From assembly GCA_947585425.1 (NCBI GenBank), contig CANPWZ010000006.1:34002-98001 (forward strand): 64,000 nucleotides of DNA, read 5' to 3'. Positions 7,957 to 17,494 of the stretch are shown piece after piece. Source of the DNA: an uncultured Oscillospiraceae bacterium (GTDB lineage: Bacteria; Bacillota; Clostridia; Oscillospirales; Oscillospiraceae). The position numbers and the translations under genes are program-made. The stretch's first letter is position 1. Every line of letters starts with the position of its first letter. The notes under the pieces were generated by a model. It saw only the letters and a program-made list of their open reading frames with translations, had not been told where the DNA came from and did not search any database.

Positions 7957-9444
7957 TCAGTCCATGACGATGTCGTATTTCTCCACATCCATCAGCACCG
8001 AGCCCACCGCGTCGAAGCTGATGGCGGCAGCCTCCTGCCGGGTGAAGATGACGGCGGAGGCGGCCTGCTCCCCGTCGTTGACGAACACCTCCACGCTGAA
8101 GCGGTCCAGGATGATCCGCAGCTTGAGCGCGCCGTCCCTGGGCCGCACCAGGAGGCTGCGGGTGTGGACGATATCGGCGTTGCTGCCGCTGCGGGTGCGG
8201 TCCAGCTTCAGGATGCTGGTGCCCGGCTTGTACCGGAGGGTGGTGACGTACTCCCCGTCCTTGGCCACATGGACCCGGAAACAGCTGTAAGAGTCCCTGC
8301 TGGCGGGCCGGACGGTGACGGTCATGTCGATCATACGCCCCTGGATGCCGTGGAGGGTGGTCTCCGCGCCCACCAGCACGTTCTGGTAGGCGACCTTGTT
8401 CCGGCGATACCCCTCCAGCTCCCGCACCGGCGTCTGGATCAGGCGGCCCTCCCGGATGGACAGCTCCCGGGGCAGGGACATCTGCCCGAACCAGCGGTTA
8501 GTTCTGGGCTTGCCGCCGATGGTGTTCCAGTTCTGCATCCAGCCGATCATGATCCGGCGGCCGTCGGCGGCCTCCAGGGTCTGGGGGGCGTAGAAGTCGA
8601 TGCCGTAGTCGATGGCCTGGACGCTCTCCCGCTCGAAGCGGTTGCGCTCCCTGTCGTAGCTCCCGATGAGGCAGACGGTGCCGTGGCCGGCGTGGAACTC
8701 CAGCCCGATGGGGCTCATCTCCATGGGACTGACCAGCAGCACCTGCTTTCCGTCCAGGGGGAAGAAATCGGGGCACTCCCACATCTGCCCGTACTGGTTG
8801 CGGGAGGCGTCCACCGGCCCCACCAGGGACCAGTCCACGCCGTTCTCGCTTGTGTAGAGCAGCACCGTCCCGCTGCTGTCCGGGACGCGGTTGCCCACCA
8901 CCAGGCGGTAGGTGCCGTCCGGCTCCCGCCACACCTTGGGGTCCCGGAAGTCCTCCGGGCTGCCCCCGGCGGGCAGGTCTTTGGCCGTCAGCACCGGGTT
9001 GGCGGGCCACTTCTCATAGTCCACCCCGTCGCCGATGGCGACGCACTGGGTCTGGCAGTCGTGAAGCTCGCCGTTCTCCAGGCGGATCTGGCGCACCCCG
9101 GTGTAGACCAGGAGCTGGCGGCCGTCGGGCAGCTCCGCCGCGCCGCCGGAAAAGCACCCGTTCTGATCGTACTCCATATCGGGGGCCAAAGCCGCGGGCA
9201 GCCGCTCCCAGCGGAGGAAGTCCCGGGTCTTGACGTGGCCCCAGTGCATGGAGTCCCAGTCGGTGGAGTAGGGGTGATACTGGTAAAAGAGATGGTACTC
9301 CCCCTTGTAGCGGGAGAAGCCGTTGGGGTCGTTCATCCAGCCGATGGTGGGGGTCAGGTGAAAGGCCGGACGCCGGTCGTCCGGGATAAAGGGGCCGTAG
9401 TGGGCCTCGAATTCCCGCGCTTTTCGCAGCTTGTCGCTGATCAT
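7957..9444 (-). CDS. GH32 beta-fructofuranosidase (cytoplasmic sucrase/fructosidase)
   Basis: 495 residues with no signal peptide. The GH32 five-bladed propeller shows WMNDPNG with nucleophile Asp39, FRDPKVW (transition-state Asp) and MWECPDFF (acid/base Glu). The C-terminal beta-sandwich (about 350-495) ends with LDRFSVEVFVNDG. It hydrolyses terminal fructosyl bonds of sucrose, sucrose phosphate or imported fructo-oligosaccharides. The start overlaps the stop of the DUF624 gene by one base, showing coupling, and a fructokinase follows. Import through an ABC transporter rather than a PTS suggests non-phosphorylated oligosaccharides, not sucrose-6-phosphate, as substrate. Confidence 0.94.
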   Translation of the reverse strand: MISDKLRKAREFEAHYGPFIPDDRRPAFHLTPTIGWMNDPNGFSRYKGEYHLFYQYHPYSTDWDSMHWGHVKTRDFLRWERLPAALAPDMEYDQNGCFSGGAAELPDGRQLLVYTGVRQIRLENGELHDCQTQCVAIGDGVDYEKWPANPVLTAKDLPAGGSPEDFRDPKVWREPDGTYRLVVGNRVPDSSGTVLLYTSENGVDWSLVGPVDASRNQYGQMWECPDFFPLDGKQVLLVSPMEMSPIGLEFHAGHGTVCLIGSYDRERNRFERESVQAIDYGIDFYAPQTLEAADGRRIMIGWMQNWNTIGGKPRTNRWFGQMSLPRELSIREGRLIQTPVRELEGYRRNKVAYQNVLVGAETTLHGIQGRMIDMTVTVRPASRDSYSCFRVHVAKDGEYVTTLRYKPGTSILKLDRTRSGSNADIVHTRSLLVRPRDGALKLRIILDRFSVEVFVNDGEQAASAVIFTRQEAAAISFDAVGSVLMDVEKYDIVMD

Positions 9445-10115
9445 CAGGATCCCTCCGTTTCGCTGTTGTCAGGGTCGCCGTCCCCGCCCGTCTCTTTCTC
9501 CACGTCCTCCGGCCGCATGTGCAGCAGGAACACCTTTTCCATGGTGACGCTGCCGATCCAGCAGGCCGCGGCGGGGACGATCAGGAGCAGGACGGGGGCG
9601 ATCAGGATCAGGGCGGCCCCGGCCAGGATGGGTAGGAACACCCACAGGGACTTGACAGGGTGGGCCGCCATGAGCAGGAGGCTGAAGCGCAGCACGTCCT
9701 TCACGCTCCCGTTGAACCGGGCGCAGTAGGCGGACAGCCATGCCGTCCAGGTCACCGCCACGCAGATGAGCACCAGGATCACCCAGTAGAGGTTCCCGAT
9801 CAGCTTCCCCTGGAGGTACATGGAGCGGAACACCAGGGCGTCCACTGTCAGCAGGATCAGCAGGGCCAGGGCGGGCAGCCAGGCCAGGGTGGAGCGCTTC
9901 AGGTTCTCCTTGAACGCATCCCAGAATGTCCGCCACAGATACCCCTCGTCCCGGCGGATGTATTTGTACACCGCGGCGTACAGGGCGGCGGACGACGCGC
10001 CCATGGTGACGATGGGGATGGAGAAGACCAGCCACAGGACGCTGAGGCAGATGCAGTCGGCGATATGGATCAGGCCGCGCATGAATTTGCTGTCGATGTC
10101 AAACAGGCGTCTCAT
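9444..10115 (-). CDS. YesL-type membrane protein (DUF624)
   Basis: 223 residues. About five hydrophobic segments are spaced through the protein (about residues 15-45, 75-95, 105-130, 145-185), with the family phrase SIPIVTMGASSAALYAA near the start. The charged tail ends in acidic residues. DUF624/YesL proteins are regularly encoded beside CUT1 sugar ABC transporters of Firmicutes; their exact role is not established. It overlaps the GH32 start by one base and belongs to the same transcript. Confidence 0.88.
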   Translation of the reverse strand: MRRLFDIDSKFMRGLIHIADCICLSVLWLVFSIPIVTMGASSAALYAAVYKYIRRDEGYLWRTFWDAFKENLKRSTLAWLPALALLILLTVDALVFRSMYLQGKLIGNLYWVILVLICVAVTWTAWLSAYCARFNGSVKDVLRFSLLLMAAHPVKSLWVFLPILAGAALILIAPVLLLIVPAAACWIGSVTMEKVFLLHMRPEDVEKETGGDGDPDNSETEGS

Positions 10116-10166
10116 TTCCCATGCCCCCGCTCGTCAGATGTGTAGTTTGGATGGACTTTGGCGCTG

Positions 10167-11915
10167 TCACGGACGGGTGTACTCCCTGAGAGAGGAGAAC
10201 AGCACCGAATTGTTCTCCGCGAACAGCTGGATGGTCTTGCCGCTGGCCCCGTAGAGCCGGACGGTGAGGGCGGCCTGGCCGTCGATGTAGAACACGCCCG
10301 CCGAGCCCTCCTGGATGTAGGTGAAGGAATAATCGGTATTGGGCTCCAGGTCCACCGCCGTCTCGGTGATGAGGGTGCCGCCCTCGTTGAACTGAAGCTG
10401 CACCTTGTCCTCCGCGGGGACCAGAGCGATGAACTTGTTCTTGCCGTCCCGGCCGTTGTAGTCGAAGCTGAGGCCGAAGGAGCCCTCGCCGGTATAGCGG
10501 AACTCGCCGGTGAGCTTGAAGCTCTCATAGCAGGTGAAGGCGTCGGCATAGGCGTAGACCGAGCCGGACTCCACGGAGACGTGGGTGTCCTCCGCCGCCA
10601 GCGCCCGCCGGACCGAGAAGGCGTCCTCCACGGCGTCCACCGGGGCCAGGGCCAGGGTGCCGTCCTCGTTTTGGATCAGCTTTTGGACGGCCAGATTGCC
10701 CGCCCAGCCGGACACGTCCTGGGTGGAGGAGGGGGACTCGGACCGCCGGGCCCAGCCCACCATGTAACAGTTCTCGCCGTCCTCCACGTGCTTGGCGGCG
10801 TAGAACAGCTTGCCGTCCAGCCGCACGGGGTCCCCGTAGGGGCCGTAGGGAGTATCGGACACGGCGTACCAGAGGGTGTCGTCCTGGGCGGAGTAGGTGA
10901 TGTAGTATTTGCCGCCCATCTCAAAGGTGTCGCTGCACTCCAGGTTCCAAAAGTCGCCGTTTTTGGCCTCGTCGTTGGTGAAGATGACCCCGTCGTAGTG
11001 TCTGTTCTCCAGATCGGGGCTGAGGGTGTATTTCAGGATGCGGGCCACCCCGCCCTGGGAGGCGGTGACGGTGAGGACGATGTTCCCGCTCTCGTCCACA
11101 TATCCCTGGGGGTCCCGGAAGTCGTTTTTCTGGCCCAGCTCGGAGGGGGGCGTGATCTCCCAGCCCTCCAGCTTCTCGAAAGCGGTGGGGGTATCGCCCA
11201 CGGCCACCATGATCTTCTCGGCGTACTCCAGGATGTTCCCGTCACCGTGACCAGTATAGAAGAAGTAATACTTCCCGTCAACCTTCACCACGGAGCCGGT
11301 GCCAATCCAGCTGTCCTGCCCGCCGGAGCGGTTGGCCTCCAGCACCGGGTCGTCGTACTCGGTGTAGGTGAGGAAGTCGGTGGTGGTGGTCAGATAGGCC
11401 GAGTGGTTATAGGAGTCGCCGGCCTCTTTCAGATAGTAGATGTAATAGGTGCCGTCCTCATAGTAGGGCATGGTGTCGCCCACATAGGGCTGGCTGGTGC
11501 CGTCCATCTCCGGGAGGAAGAAGGTGGCGTAGTCGTAGGCCTCCTCCTGGCTGCCGGGGGTGCGGAGGGAGGAGAAGTCCTTGTCGTTTCCGGGGTCGGA
11601 GATCGTGTCCCCGGTGTCCCGGTCCCAGCCGGCGTAGAGGGTCATATCGGACTTGACCTTGTCCGCGCCCGCATCCCAGGGCAGGGTGAGGCCGGCGTCC
11701 TGGAACCAGCCCAGGAAGGTATAGCCCTCCCGGACAGGGGCCTCGGGGGCGGTGATGGTCTTGCCGGAGGACACCGTCTGGCTTGGGATGGTCAGGTCGG
11801 CGTCGGAGTTGTCGTCAAAGGTCACCGTGTACTCCGCGGTGGGGCCGCAGCCGCACAGCAGGGCGCTGAGGAGCAGGCACAGGGCGGTGAGCCCCGCGAT
11901 GATGGTTCGTCTCAT
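10167..11915 (-). CDS. Surface lipoprotein: InlB B-repeat plus GH32-like glycosidase
   Basis: 582 residues. A signal peptide ends at a lipobox (LCGC, Cys23). A single Listeria-Bacteroides/InlB B-type repeat covers about residues 28-98 (EGYTFLGWFQD, TLYAGW). A five-bladed propeller glycosidase domain follows (about 125-420) with GDTMPYYEDG (probable nucleophile Asp), NDFRDPQGY and LECSDTFE (probable acid/base Glu). The C-terminal beta-sandwich resembles the GH32 jelly roll. This layout fits an extracellular fructan-cutting enzyme held on the membrane. Levan versus inulin cannot be read from sequence, and GH43-like relatives share the fold. It sits among the transporter and fructosidase genes. 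Confidence 0.82.
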   Translation of the reverse strand: MRRTIIAGLTALCLLLSALLCGCGPTAEYTVTFDDNSDADLTIPSQTVSSGKTITAPEAPVREGYTFLGWFQDAGLTLPWDAGADKVKSDMTLYAGWDRDTGDTISDPGNDKDFSSLRTPGSQEEAYDYATFFLPEMDGTSQPYVGDTMPYYEDGTYYIYYLKEAGDSYNHSAYLTTTTDFLTYTEYDDPVLEANRSGGQDSWIGTGSVVKVDGKYYFFYTGHGDGNILEYAEKIMVAVGDTPTAFEKLEGWEITPPSELGQKNDFRDPQGYVDESGNIVLTVTASQGGVARILKYTLSPDLENRHYDGVIFTNDEAKNGDFWNLECSDTFEMGGKYYITYSAQDDTLWYAVSDTPYGPYGDPVRLDGKLFYAAKHVEDGENCYMVGWARRSESPSSTQDVSGWAGNLAVQKLIQNEDGTLALAPVDAVEDAFSVRRALAAEDTHVSVESGSVYAYADAFTCYESFKLTGEFRYTGEGSFGLSFDYNGRDGKNKFIALVPAEDKVQLQFNEGGTLITETAVDLEPNTDYSFTYIQEGSAGVFYIDGQAALTVRLYGASGKTIQLFAENNSVLFSSLREYTRP

Positions 11916-11956
11916 GTTAGCCTCCCTATGTCGTTGAGCGCGTCCGCAGTACGCTT

Positions 11957-11986
11957 GCAGAGGGGATACCCAGGCATCCCCTCTGC
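11957..11986 (-). promoter_or_regulatory. Intra-operon hairpin
   Basis: 11-bp arms GCAGAGGGGAT (11957-11967) and ATCCCCTCTGC (11976-11986) in the 93-bp gap between two lipoprotein genes. No clear T-run follows. It may trim or stabilise mRNA and set the ratio of upstream to downstream products. Confidence 0.6.
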
Positions 11987-12008
11987 AGGCGTTTCGCGTA
12001 TAGTCGGA

Positions 12009-13790
12009 TCAGATCACGCTGCTCTGATAGATGGTGATGTTGGAGAACTCGATGGTCACCTCGCCCATCCCGGCCAGGTCCGCGGAGCCGAACTGGAACA
12101 GGAGCTCAAAGTCCATGTCGGTGATGAGGGTGTCGGTGGTGGTGAAGGTGAAGGTCTGCTCATCAGTGGTGAAGTCGATGGCCTCGGACAGGCGGGGATC
12201 CCAGCCGCCGGCGGGGTTCAGGAAGAAGCCGCAGGAGACGGGCTTGGTGGCCTTGGCGGTGATCTCCACCGTGAAGTAGCTGTCGGCGGGCAGGGTCAGG
12301 TCCATGTAGAGCTTGTCGTGCCAGTCGGTGGTGCCGCCCTGGTCGATGCGGTAGTTGAGGCTGCCGTTCTCGGTCCAGATGGTGCCCACGCCCCGCTCGT
12401 TGTCCTCGTCGGTGCCGTTGTAGGTGCCCCAGCTGTAATCGTCGCCCTCATAGGGGACGCCGAAGCTGTCGATGGTCTTTTCGGTGTTCAAATCGCCCTC
12501 CACCTTGCCGAACTCCAGGGCGGTGACGGTGATGGTGTTGGCGGTGACGCCGTCGGAGGGATTGCCGATCTGCATGCGGATCACGGGGTCGGACACGGCG
12601 TTCTCAGCGGTGAACACGTTGGTGATCTCCACCTCCTCGCCGGCGGCCAGGTTCAGGCTGTTGAAGTTGGCCCGGGCCGCGTCGGCCTGGGAGGAACTCT
12701 CCACCAGCAGCTCGCCGGACTGGGCGCTGTCGGCCTTGACGGTGAAGCGGTAGTAGTACTTGACGCCCGCCTCCACGGCCACGCCGGGCAGGGCCAGGTC
12801 GGCCTTGATGCTCCACACCCCGCCCTCGGTGGGATAGGAGTCGATCTGGAAGGCGGCCGCGCCGCCCGCCACGTTCACTGAGGCGGCGGCCCCGTCCCCG
12901 GCGGAGACGGCGGCCTCAGCCGCGCCGGAGAAGGTAGCGGTGTAGACGGGGGCCATGGTCTGCTCGCCGGTGATCTCATAGATCTCTATCTTGTCGATGG
13001 TGACAGTGAAATCACTGGGGGTGGTGTCGCTGGGGTTGTCGGGGTTGGGGGTGATCTTCCCCAGGTTCAAAAGCAGGTCGGCGGTGTTCTCTCCGGCGGA
13101 GGTGAAGTTCATCTCGATGGGGGCGATCTCAGGGCCGATGGGTAGGTTATAGGCCCCGCCCAGGTTCTGATCCCCGGCGTTGGCCAGGAGATGGGCGTAG
13201 GTGGGGGCGGTGGACTTGGCCCACACCTTCACCCGGTAGTCCGCCGCCTTCAGCTCCACGCCGGACTTCACCAGCTGGATGTCGGTGTCGCCGCTGCCGG
13301 GGTCGGTGATGTCGAACACATAGGCGCCCTGCTTCAGCGCGCCAGCGGCCTGGACGCCGTCCGCGACCTTGGCGGTCCAGCCGTGGCTGTCGGCGGCCTT
13401 GTCGGAGAAGTCGAACTTCTGGAAGACCACCGCCTCGCCGGTCTGGCGGGTGACGGTGAGTGTGGCGTAGGCCTTGGCCTCCAGCCCGCCCTTGTCGGTG
13501 ACGGAGTAGGTCAGCTCATAGTCGCCGGGGTTCTCCGGGGTGGCCTTGCCGTTCTGGAAGGTCAGCTCGGGCAGAGAGGTGATGACGATTTTGGCGGTCA
13601 CGTCGCCGTCCTCCGCGTCGGTGGCGGAGACGCCGGCCATGGCGTCGAACTCGCTGCCGGCCTGGACGCTCTGGTCCGCCACGCCGGCGATTTCAGGGGC
13701 CGTGTTGTCCCCGCTCTGCCCGCAGGCAGAGACGGAGAACAGCAGGGCCAGGCACAGCAGTGCCGCGATAACATTACGAAGCTGTTTCAT
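12009..13790 (-). CDS. Lipoprotein with DUF5011-like and carbohydrate-binding-like beta modules
   Basis: 593 residues. The signal peptide has lipobox VSAC (Cys23). Residues about 30-115 match a DUF5011/HYR-type immunoglobulin-like domain (TAPEIAGVADQSV, DAEDGDVTAKI, YSVTDKGG). The rest contains two or three jelly-roll modules of CBM4/9 appearance, about 125-275, 290-440 and 455-593, each with the pattern of a DxxE-type edge strand. No catalytic motif is visible. It probably binds fructan at the cell surface and presents it to the solute-binding protein or the neighbouring glycosidase. It lies directly after the solute-binding protein gene, 15 bases apart. Confidence 0.75.
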   Translation of the reverse strand: MKQLRNVIAALLCLALLFSVSACGQSGDNTAPEIAGVADQSVQAGSEFDAMAGVSATDAEDGDVTAKIVITSLPELTFQNGKATPENPGDYELTYSVTDKGGLEAKAYATLTVTRQTGEAVVFQKFDFSDKAADSHGWTAKVADGVQAAGALKQGAYVFDITDPGSGDTDIQLVKSGVELKAADYRVKVWAKSTAPTYAHLLANAGDQNLGGAYNLPIGPEIAPIEMNFTSAGENTADLLLNLGKITPNPDNPSDTTPSDFTVTIDKIEIYEITGEQTMAPVYTATFSGAAEAAVSAGDGAAASVNVAGGAAAFQIDSYPTEGGVWSIKADLALPGVAVEAGVKYYYRFTVKADSAQSGELLVESSSQADAARANFNSLNLAAGEEVEITNVFTAENAVSDPVIRMQIGNPSDGVTANTITVTALEFGKVEGDLNTEKTIDSFGVPYEGDDYSWGTYNGTDEDNERGVGTIWTENGSLNYRIDQGGTTDWHDKLYMDLTLPADSYFTVEITAKATKPVSCGFFLNPAGGWDPRLSEAIDFTTDEQTFTFTTTDTLITDMDFELLFQFGSADLAGMGEVTIEFSNITIYQSSVI

Positions 13791-13805
13791 TTCGGCGCAC
13801 TCCCT

Positions 13806-15503
13806 TTAAAAGCTGGCCGTATAGCGGTCATAGGCGTCCTGATAGATCTTCTGGATGGCGCTGAGGTTCACCCGGCCGTTCAGATCGCTCTGGAAGGTGG
13901 ACCAGTCGGCGTCGGACACGCCGCCGTTCATCAGCCACTTGATCAGGTTGGTGCGGATGTAGTCGTTCAGGTTGGACTCATAGCTGCTCAGGGTGTTCAG
14001 CTCCTCCAGGGTGAACTGGAGGTTGGTGGGGCAGGGCACCACGCCATCGGGCACATAGGGCTTGGCGCACAGGTCCAGCCGCTCCAGGCGGAGCTGGGCA
14101 CGGGGCTCCATGTGGACCACGCTGGTCCAGGCGTCCTCGGACAGGTAGATGATGCCCAGGGGGGCGTTCTGGAGGCGCAACTCGTCGGAGGTCATGCCTT
14201 CGGGCACTTCCTTCTGCACCAGCATACCGTTCTCGTCCAGCTCCTCCTCATAGACGATGCCGATGGGGCCGTAGTTGATTTGGGCGGAGATGATGGGGTC
14301 ATAGTAGCGGTCGAAGTAGGCCAGCAGGACTTCCACGTTGGGCACGCCGTTGAAGAAGATGACCTCGCCGGTGCTGACTTCGGGGTTGTTGGACACGCAG
14401 ACGGTCTGGTCGCCATTGGGGCCCACCAGGGGAGCGCAGCAGATGTAGTTCTCCGGATTGGACACCACGGTCTCGCTCTCCCACCAGTAGAAGGCGCCGT
14501 AGGTCTCGTCCCCCTTGCCGTTGGCCAGGAAGTTGTCCTGGGAGATCTCGAAGGACACCTTGTCGATGAGACCCTTGGACACCCAGTCGGCGATGAAGTT
14601 GGTGGCCTCCTTGAAGCGGTCGTCCTGGACGGTGTAGGTGACCTTGCCGTCCACGATGACCCGGTGGTCGGTGTTGTCGTTCAGGCCGAACATGCCGTAG
14701 AGATCGCACTGGTTGCCCTGCCAGTTGTTGTAGACGAAGCTCAGGGGCCGCTCATCGTCGGTCTTGCCGTTGCCGTTCATATCGTTGTCCCGGAAGTAGG
14801 CCAGCATGGCCTCCATCTGGGCGGCGGTGATGGACAGGCCGTCCTTCAGGTCGGCGGCGGTGAGGCCGGTGACGGCGCCGGCGTCGATGGCGGCCTGGGC
14901 CCAGTTCTTGTTCAGGAACAGCAGGTTGGGGTGCTGGAGCAGGCCCATCTCCTCCACACGGGGCAGGGAGTAGATCTTGCCGTCCTCGCTGGTGAGCTGC
15001 GCCTTGATGTCGGGGCGGTCCTCCAAAATCCTGGACAGGTTGGGCATGTACTCCAGGTAGTCGCTGATGGGCAGCAGGACCTCCCGCTGGGCGTACTTGA
15101 TGATCTCGCCGGCGCTCATGCCCGCGTGGTAGATGGCGTCGGGCCGGTCGGAGGCGTTGCCGAAGATCAGGTTCTTCTGCTGGCCGTAGACGGACTCGGA
15201 CACGTTCTCCCAGGACACGTACACGTTGGTGCTCTCATACAGGTCCTGCATGATTTTCATGTCGTTGTAGTCCAGGGCGGAGGCGTTCTTGGAGGAGTAG
15301 ACATTGAAGGAGATCTCCTGGGCGCCCTTGTCATTGAGGATGGGGGCGTTAGGGTCGGTCCACTGGAAGCCGTACTCGGACTTGAGGGTCTCGATGTCGG
15401 AGCCGCTCTGCTGCCCGCCGGGCCGGCTGCCGCTGGGGCCGCCGCAGGCGGCCAGGGACAGCACCAGCGCCGCCAGCGCGAGGATGGAAAGGAACTTTTT
15501 CAT
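13806..15503 (-). CDS. ABC sugar transporter, solute-binding lipoprotein (family 1, LipO/YtcQ type)
   Basis: 565 residues, the long form typical of LplBC-partnered binding proteins. Signal peptide with lipobox LAAC (Cys20). The two-lobe extracellular binding fold begins with ISFNVYSSKNASALD, and EF-hand-like DMNGNGKTDDE sits near residue 240, which may bind calcium. It delivers oligosaccharides to the permeases encoded just upstream. Context argues for fructo-oligosaccharide. Confidence 0.92.
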   Translation of the reverse strand: MKKFLSILALAALVLSLAACGGPSGSRPGGQQSGSDIETLKSEYGFQWTDPNAPILNDKGAQEISFNVYSSKNASALDYNDMKIMQDLYESTNVYVSWENVSESVYGQQKNLIFGNASDRPDAIYHAGMSAGEIIKYAQREVLLPISDYLEYMPNLSRILEDRPDIKAQLTSEDGKIYSLPRVEEMGLLQHPNLLFLNKNWAQAAIDAGAVTGLTAADLKDGLSITAAQMEAMLAYFRDNDMNGNGKTDDERPLSFVYNNWQGNQCDLYGMFGLNDNTDHRVIVDGKVTYTVQDDRFKEATNFIADWVSKGLIDKVSFEISQDNFLANGKGDETYGAFYWWESETVVSNPENYICCAPLVGPNGDQTVCVSNNPEVSTGEVIFFNGVPNVEVLLAYFDRYYDPIISAQINYGPIGIVYEEELDENGMLVQKEVPEGMTSDELRLQNAPLGIIYLSEDAWTSVVHMEPRAQLRLERLDLCAKPYVPDGVVPCPTNLQFTLEELNTLSSYESNLNDYIRTNLIKWLMNGGVSDADWSTFQSDLNGRVNLSAIQKIYQDAYDRYTASF

Positions 15504-15552
15504 ACTGTGTTACCTCCAGTTGATGGTGAGTTGAATGGTTAGCCGATGGGGA

Positions 15553-16455
15553 TCAGCCCTTGAGGGAGCCGATCATCACGCCCTGGGCGAAGTACTTCTG
15601 CACGAAGGGGTACAGGCAGATGACCGGGGCGCTGGACACGATGACGGACACGTACTTGATCTGGTTGGCCAGGCGGTACTGCTCCAGGATGGTCTCGCCG
15701 CTGCCGCCGGTGGTACTCTCGGAGGCGATGAGGATCTCCTTCAGCACCAGCTGGAGGGGGTACAGGTTCTCGTCCTGGAGGAAGATCATGGCGTTGAAGT
15801 AGCTGTTCCACTGGCCGACGGCGTAGTAGAGGGCCATGACAGCCAGGATGGCCTTGGACAGGGGGATGACCAGGGAGGTGAAGATGCGGAACTCGCCCGC
15901 CCCGTCGATCCGGGCGGCCTCCACCAGCCCCTCCGGGATGCTGGACTCAAAGAAGGTCCGGGTCATGAACAGGTTCCACACCGACAGGATGGAGGGCAGG
16001 ATCACCGACCACATGTTGTTCACCAGGTGCAGGCTGTTCATCACGTTGTAGAAGGGGATCAGGCCGCCGCCGAAGAACATGGGGATGATGAAATAGATCA
16101 TCCAGAACTTCTTGCCCAGCAGCGTCTTGCGGCTCAGGGCCCAGCCCGCGGGGATGGTGACCACCAGGGAGAGGACCACGGTGAGGACGGTGTAGATGAT
16201 GGTGTTCAGGTAGCCCCGCCACACATCGGCCCGCTCCAGGATCTTCTGGAAGCCGGACAGGGTCACCCGCACGGGGTAGAGCACCACCTCGCCGGCCAGG
16301 ACGGCGTCCGGGTCGGAGATGGCGGCGATGATGATGAAGTAGATGGGGTACAGGATGATGAGGGTCATCAGGCCCAGGAAGATGTAGTTGAGGGCGTAGA
16401 ACACCTTGTCGCCCATGGTGCTTTTCAGCAGTTTGTTTTTCACTGGCATCGTCAC
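15553..16455 (-). CDS. ABC sugar transporter permease (LplC/MalG type)
   Basis: 300 residues, six membrane segments, with the cytoplasmic EAA loop (EAARIDGAGEFRIFTSLVIPLSKA, about 195-218) that docks to the ATPase. It ends in the family tail KYFAQGVMIGSLKG. It forms the heterodimeric pore with the LplB-type protein encoded 9 bases upstream. CUT1 family, complete length. Confidence 0.93.
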   Translation of the reverse strand: MTMPVKNKLLKSTMGDKVFYALNYIFLGLMTLIILYPIYFIIIAAISDPDAVLAGEVVLYPVRVTLSGFQKILERADVWRGYLNTIIYTVLTVVLSLVVTIPAGWALSRKTLLGKKFWMIYFIIPMFFGGGLIPFYNVMNSLHLVNNMWSVILPSILSVWNLFMTRTFFESSIPEGLVEAARIDGAGEFRIFTSLVIPLSKAILAVMALYYAVGQWNSYFNAMIFLQDENLYPLQLVLKEILIASESTTGGSGETILEQYRLANQIKYVSVIVSSAPVICLYPFVQKYFAQGVMIGSLKG

Positions 16456-16464
16456 AGCCTCCCT

Positions 16465-17436
16465 TTAGAACAGAGAGTTCTCGGAGAACTTCTTGGACGT
16501 GGTGTTGGCGATGATGAGCAGCACCACGTTGATGACCGAGTTGAACAGGCCGATGGCGGTGGCGTAGGCCTGGTCGGGCACGCCGGTGAGGCCCTGCTTG
16601 TACACGTAGGTGGCGATGAGCTCGCTGACGCCCAGGTTGCCGTCGGTCTGCATCAGCAGGGCCTTTTCGTAGCCCACGCCCATCAGGCCGCCGATGGACA
16701 TGATGAGCATCACGCTGACCATGGGCATGATGGCGGGCAGGTCCACGTGGATGACCCGCTGGAACCGGGAGGCGCCGTCCAGGATGGCCGCCTCATGGAG
16801 CCCCGGGTCCACGTTGGACAGGGCCGCGATGTAGATGATGGCGCTCCAGCCGAAGTCCTGCCAGTTGCTGGAGAGGATGTACATGGGCCGGAAGGCGCCC
16901 TCCTCCAGGAAGTAGGACACCCGGTCCCCGCCGATGCCCGCGATGATGTTGTTCACCAGGCCGTACCGGCCGAAGAACAGGGTCAGCATACCGACCATGA
17001 CCACCAGGGAGATGAAGTGGGGCGCGGTGAAGATGGTCTGGATGACTTTGGCCGTCCGCTTGCCCTTCAGGGCGTTGAGGGACAGGGCGATGATGATGGG
17101 CAGGGGGAAGCCGATGATAAAGCCCAGGATGCACAGCAGGAAGGTGTTCTTCATCAGGGGCCAGAACTGCACGTCGGTAAAGAAGCGGATGAAGTTGTCG
17201 AACCCCACCCAGTGGGTGTAGGGGCCGATGATCTGGTCGCCGGGCATGAAGTCCTGGAAGGCGATCAGCACGCCGTAGATGGGCAGGTAGTTGAACAGGA
17301 ACACCACCAGCACCGCGGGAAGCAGCATGAGCAGCCACGGGCAGCTCTTCCGCAGCCGCCTCCATTTCCCTCCGCCCACGGTGTTCCCGTTTTTCGGGAC
17401 GGCCACCGCGGTGGAGGCGCTTTTTTGTCTCGCCAT
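16465..17436 (-). CDS. ABC sugar transporter permease (LplB type)
   Basis: 323 residues from the ATG at 17436, which has AAAGGGG just upstream; a longer in-frame start at 17487 lacks a ribosome site. About six membrane segments; the EAA loop reads EAAILDGASRFQRVIHVDLPAI. The N-terminal segment LLMLLPAVLVVFLFNYLPIYG is typical of LplB. It partners the LplC-type permease to import oligosaccharide. Confidence 0.92.
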   Translation of the reverse strand: MARQKSASTAVAVPKNGNTVGGGKWRRLRKSCPWLLMLLPAVLVVFLFNYLPIYGVLIAFQDFMPGDQIIGPYTHWVGFDNFIRFFTDVQFWPLMKNTFLLCILGFIIGFPLPIIIALSLNALKGKRTAKVIQTIFTAPHFISLVVMVGMLTLFFGRYGLVNNIIAGIGGDRVSYFLEEGAFRPMYILSSNWQDFGWSAIIYIAALSNVDPGLHEAAILDGASRFQRVIHVDLPAIMPMVSVMLIMSIGGLMGVGYEKALLMQTDGNLGVSELIATYVYKQGLTGVPDQAYATAIGLFNSVINVVLLIIANTTSKKFSENSLF

Positions 17437-17494
17437 TTTTTGATCCCCTTTCTTTTTTCCAAGCTTTATTTCAAGGCGTTTCGCCAAAAAGCGC